From: JANLUX01 sp031366005
GTDB taxonomy: Bacteria; Bacteroidota; Bacteroidia; AKYH767-A; OLB10
Length of the DNA stretch: 64,000 bases
Direction: 5' to 3'
NCBI GenBank assembly: GCA_031366005.1
Contig: JANLZB010000097.1
Coordinates: 14,239 to 78,238, forward strand
Numbering within the stretch: position 1 is the first letter of the stretch; every line of letters starts with the position of its first letter. Below the pieces are notes generated by a model. It saw nothing but the letters and a program-made list of their open reading frames with translations, had not been told where the DNA came from and did not search any database. A program made the translations under genes and the position numbers. Below, piece by piece: positions 61,810-64,000 of this stretch.

Positions 61810-63417
61810 TTACATTACTAAATGCAATATTTTTTGTCTGAGCATTGTAGGTTCAAATGGTTTAGCAATAAAGTCATTCATCCCGGATGAAAAACATTTA
61901 TCAATTTCTTCTTTTATCACGTTAGCTGTCATTGCCATCACACAGGTTTTATTTTTTTCATCCTGTAGATTTCTAATTTGAATGGTGGCTTCATAACCAT
62001 CCATCTCAGGCATCTGAATATCCATCAATATCAAATCAAACAAATGAGGTGTTGAGCTCACCATTTCTACTGCCTCGCGACCGTTGTTTGCAATTTCAAT
62101 TTTAATGTCTTTAAACAATGATTGTAATGTATCTACTGCTACCATTTGATTAAAAGGTTGGTCTTCTACAAGCAAAATATGCAGCGGCTTTTCTAATCCC
62201 TCTTTATCATTATTGATAAGATTTAAAAGAGGTGATTCTACATAATTTCCTTTTTGATAAGGGATAGTAATCTCGAATGTAGTTCCCTTACCCACCTCGC
62301 TAATTATGTTTACAGTGCCTTTATGTATGTCAATGAGCTGACGGGTTATGGTGAGACCTAATCCCGTACCTCCGTATTTGCGTGTGGTGTCATCTCTCTC
62401 TTGCGTGAAGCTTTCAAAAATGCGATCTATATTTTGTGGGGCAATACCAATGCCGGTATCTATCACTTTAAAATCAAGCATCACCAGATTGGGATCGGTA
62501 GAAGACTCCTGAATATTTTGCACTTCAATGGTAACACCGCCTTGGTCAGTAAACTTAATTGCATTACTTACTAAGTTAGTAAGTATTTGGGTTAATCTCA
62601 CAGGATCACCTTTAATGAATTCAGGTACATCAGGATGAATATTGCAGTTTAGATAAATTGATTTTTCCTCTGCCTTAACGTGTAAAGTGCTGCATACCCC
62701 TTCTAAAGTTTCTTTCAATGAAAAATCAATTTTTTCGAGATCAATTTTTCCGGCTTCTATTTTTGCAAGATCAAGTATATCATTAATGATACCTAACAAA
62801 TTATGCGAAGCCTGTTTCATCGAACGCAGATAACGTAATTGTTCTTTTTTTGGATCCTGATTGAGCAGCAGATTTGTCATTCCAATAACTGCATTTAATG
62901 GAGTGCGTATCTCATGACTCATATTGGATAAAAATTGCTGCTTGAATTTTTCTGATTGCTGAGCGCGTTCTTTTTCCGTTTGTGCCTCCAATAGTTCCGC
63001 ACGGGCTTTAAGCCCTAATTTAATGATTGCATATTCTTCTACCGTTTTATTTATTGTGGTTTCCAAATCAGTAAAATCAATTGGTTTGGTAAGAAAATCA
63101 AAAGCACCACGGTTCATTGCAGTGCGAATGTTTTGAAGATCGGAATAAGCAGAAACAACTACTGCCTTAAAATGTTTTTTAAGTTCCCGTAAACGGGATA
63201 ATAAAGTCAACCCGTCCATTTCAGGCATATTGATATCTGTCATCACCATATCAAAATCATCTGATAAAGCAATCTTATCCAGTGCCTGCTTTCCGTTTAA
63301 TGCAAAATCAAAAATTAATTCGTTATTTTTTATCTTTTGACGGAAACGTTGCTTGATAAGTAACTCCAAATCGGGCTCATCATCTACTACTAATATTCTG
63401 GCTGGTGTATTTTTCAT
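61810..63417 (-). CDS. hybrid histidine kinase, receiver-kinase-receiver
   Basis: The 535-residue soluble protein has an N-terminal receiver (phospho-acceptor Asp61 in MTDINMPEMDG), a coiled-coil linker, a HisKA domain (His168 in SNMSHEIRTPLNAV), a HATPase domain (N box LVSNAIKFT, G1 DTGIGI, G2 GGTGLGL) and a C-terminal receiver (Asp466 in MDIQMPEMDG). There is no sensor or membrane domain, so its input must come through the N-terminal receiver. The likely donor is the kinase encoded just upstream, whose stop it overlaps as ATGA. The output phosphate most likely passes to the Hpt protein. Confidence 0.94.
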   Translation of the reverse strand: MKNTPARILVVDDEPDLELLIKQRFRQKIKNNELIFDFALNGKQALDKIALSDDFDMVMTDINMPEMDGLTLLSRLRELKKHFKAVVVSAYSDLQNIRTAMNRGAFDFLTKPIDFTDLETTINKTVEEYAIIKLGLKARAELLEAQTEKERAQQSEKFKQQFLSNMSHEIRTPLNAVIGMTNLLLNQDPKKEQLRYLRSMKQASHNLLGIINDILDLAKIEAGKIDLEKIDFSLKETLEGVCSTLHVKAEEKSIYLNCNIHPDVPEFIKGDPVRLTQILTNLVSNAIKFTDQGGVTIEVQNIQESSTDPNLVMLDFKVIDTGIGIAPQNIDRIFESFTQERDDTTRKYGGTGLGLTITRQLIDIHKGTVNIISEVGKGTTFEITIPYQKGNYVESPLLNLINNDKEGLEKPLHILLVEDQPFNQMVAVDTLQSLFKDIKIEIANNGREAVEMVSSTPHLFDLILMDIQMPEMDGYEATIQIRNLQDEKNKTCVMAMTANVIKEEIDKCFSSGMNDFIAKPFEPTMLRQKILHLVM

Positions 63418-64000
63418 GATATCGGTAATGTTATAATAAACTCTGTAAAGATACCCACCTTACTTTTAACATTCAACATTCCGCCATGGGCCTTAATAAT
63501 ATCATAACTTAAAGGTAATCCCAGTCCTATTCCTTTTCCTGAGGGTTTGGTAGTAAAGAAAGGTTCAAATATTTTTTCTTTCAGATGATCAGGTATTCCC
63601 ATTCCATTATCACCTATTAAAATTTTTATTCCTCCTTCAATAACAAAAGTGTTAACCGAAACAACAGGAAGATAATTTGCATCTGCCGAATGCTGTTTTT
63701 CGTTTACAGCATAAAAGGCATTGGCTAATAAATTCAAAAATACACGACTCATATCCTGAGATGAACAATGAATCAAGGGTAACGGTCCTAATTTTTTTTC
63801 AATCCTGCATTTTAAATCAGGATTGGTTGCATGTAATCCTTCATAAGCAATGGGAATGAAATCGTTCAACATATTATTAATATCAATCTTTTGTTTATCA
63901 AAAGAATCACTATGACCATATAACAGCATGCTTTTCACAATTCCTGATGCACGCATTCCGTGATCTTTAATGCGATTCATGTTTGCCGCGATTTCATTCA
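63414..64000 (-). CDS. sensor histidine kinase, C-terminal part (N-terminus beyond right edge)
   Basis: The frame is open to the window edge. The first visible residues (NEIAANMNRIKDHGMRASGIVKSML) are the second helix of the dimerisation domain, so the histidine and sensor region lie outside. A HATPase domain follows: N box NLLANAFYAV, G1 GDNGMGIP, F box FEPFFTTKP and G2 GKGIGLGLPLSYDI. The subgroup resembles sensor kinases of the NtrB/DctB style. Its stop overlaps the hybrid kinase start by 4 bp, making it the upstream kinase of the phosphorelay operon. Confidence 0.9.
   Translation of the reverse strand, partial: NEIAANMNRIKDHGMRASGIVKSMLLYGHSDSFDKQKIDINNMLNDFIPIAYEGLHATNPDLKCRIEKKLGPLPLIHCSSQDMSRVFLNLLANAFYAVNEKQHSADANYLPVVSVNTFVIEGGIKILIGDNGMGIPDHLKEKIFEPFFTTKPSGKGIGLGLPLSYDIIKAHGGMLNVKSKVGIFTEFIITLPIS

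Overview
The window reads as an AT-rich chromosomal segment of a member of the Bacteroidota, probably an environmental Chitinophagia/Sphingobacteriia-type lineage. Evidence: type IX secretion (T9SS) C-terminal sorting domains of type A and type B; a PorP/SprF-family outer-membrane protein; OmpA proteins with thrombospondin type 3 repeats; MBG, SprB and Ig/PKD-like domains; and several promoters matching the Bacteroidota consensus TTTG-N19-21-TAnnTTTG. No rRNA, tRNA, CRISPR array or recognisable transposase gene was seen.

Layout. 1-5.6 kb: a 5'-truncated OmpA protein, an S9 peptidase, a zinc-ribbon protein, an accessory patch (two small ORFs separated by one in-frame stop, a GxxExxY remnant, a 65-bp tandem repeat) and a short SSB. 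5.7-16.2 kb: mostly housekeeping genes, including an alpha-oxoamine synthase-like PLP enzyme, a surface beta-helix protein, hpd, a DUF6438 lipoprotein behind yidC, a DUF421 protein, typA and a YtxH-like protein. 16.3-31.7 kb: a long co-directional surface-glycan cluster (four glycosyltransferases, an O-antigen ligase/polymerase-like protein, an APH-like kinase, a nucleotidyltransferase/thymidylate-kinase-like protein, a methyltransferase and a hexapeptide acyltransferase). It runs through ATGA stop/start overlaps into an NHL-repeat protein with a type-B T9SS signal and its probable partner, a PorP/SprF-OmpA fusion. Dispersed inverted-repeat elements lie inside this cluster, two of them at the 5' ends of genes. 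32-46 kb: an M28 peptidase, a propeller protein with a type-A sorting tail, a secreted lysyl oxidase-like protein, DinB, a TlpA-like thioredoxin, a lipoprotein, a TMTC-like membrane TPR protein, a PIN toxin-like gene with a small overlapping downstream partner, an F420-reductase-like Rossmann protein and a TPR/adenylate cyclase.

46.2-60.7 kb is one uninterrupted 4805-residue secreted mosaic protein. It has beta-helix repeats, 13 Dictyostelium-type CTDC repeats in two blocks, three LamG domains, two LRR blocks, a MopE-like motif, an S53-like serine protease domain with Glu where subtilases have His, MBG domains and a T9SS tail. One MBG domain is interrupted by 11 copies of an ARNLVN hexapeptide. 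This array is the most unusual feature of the window. 60.9-64 kb is a phosphorelay operon: a histidine kinase running off the right edge, a REC-HK-REC hybrid kinase, an Hpt protein, and a receiver with a C-terminal membrane helix.

Taken together the segment is heavily invested in the cell surface: glycan synthesis, T9SS cargo, outer-membrane anchors, YidC and large adhesin/protease-like secreted proteins. No function was tested; assignments rest on motif reading alone.
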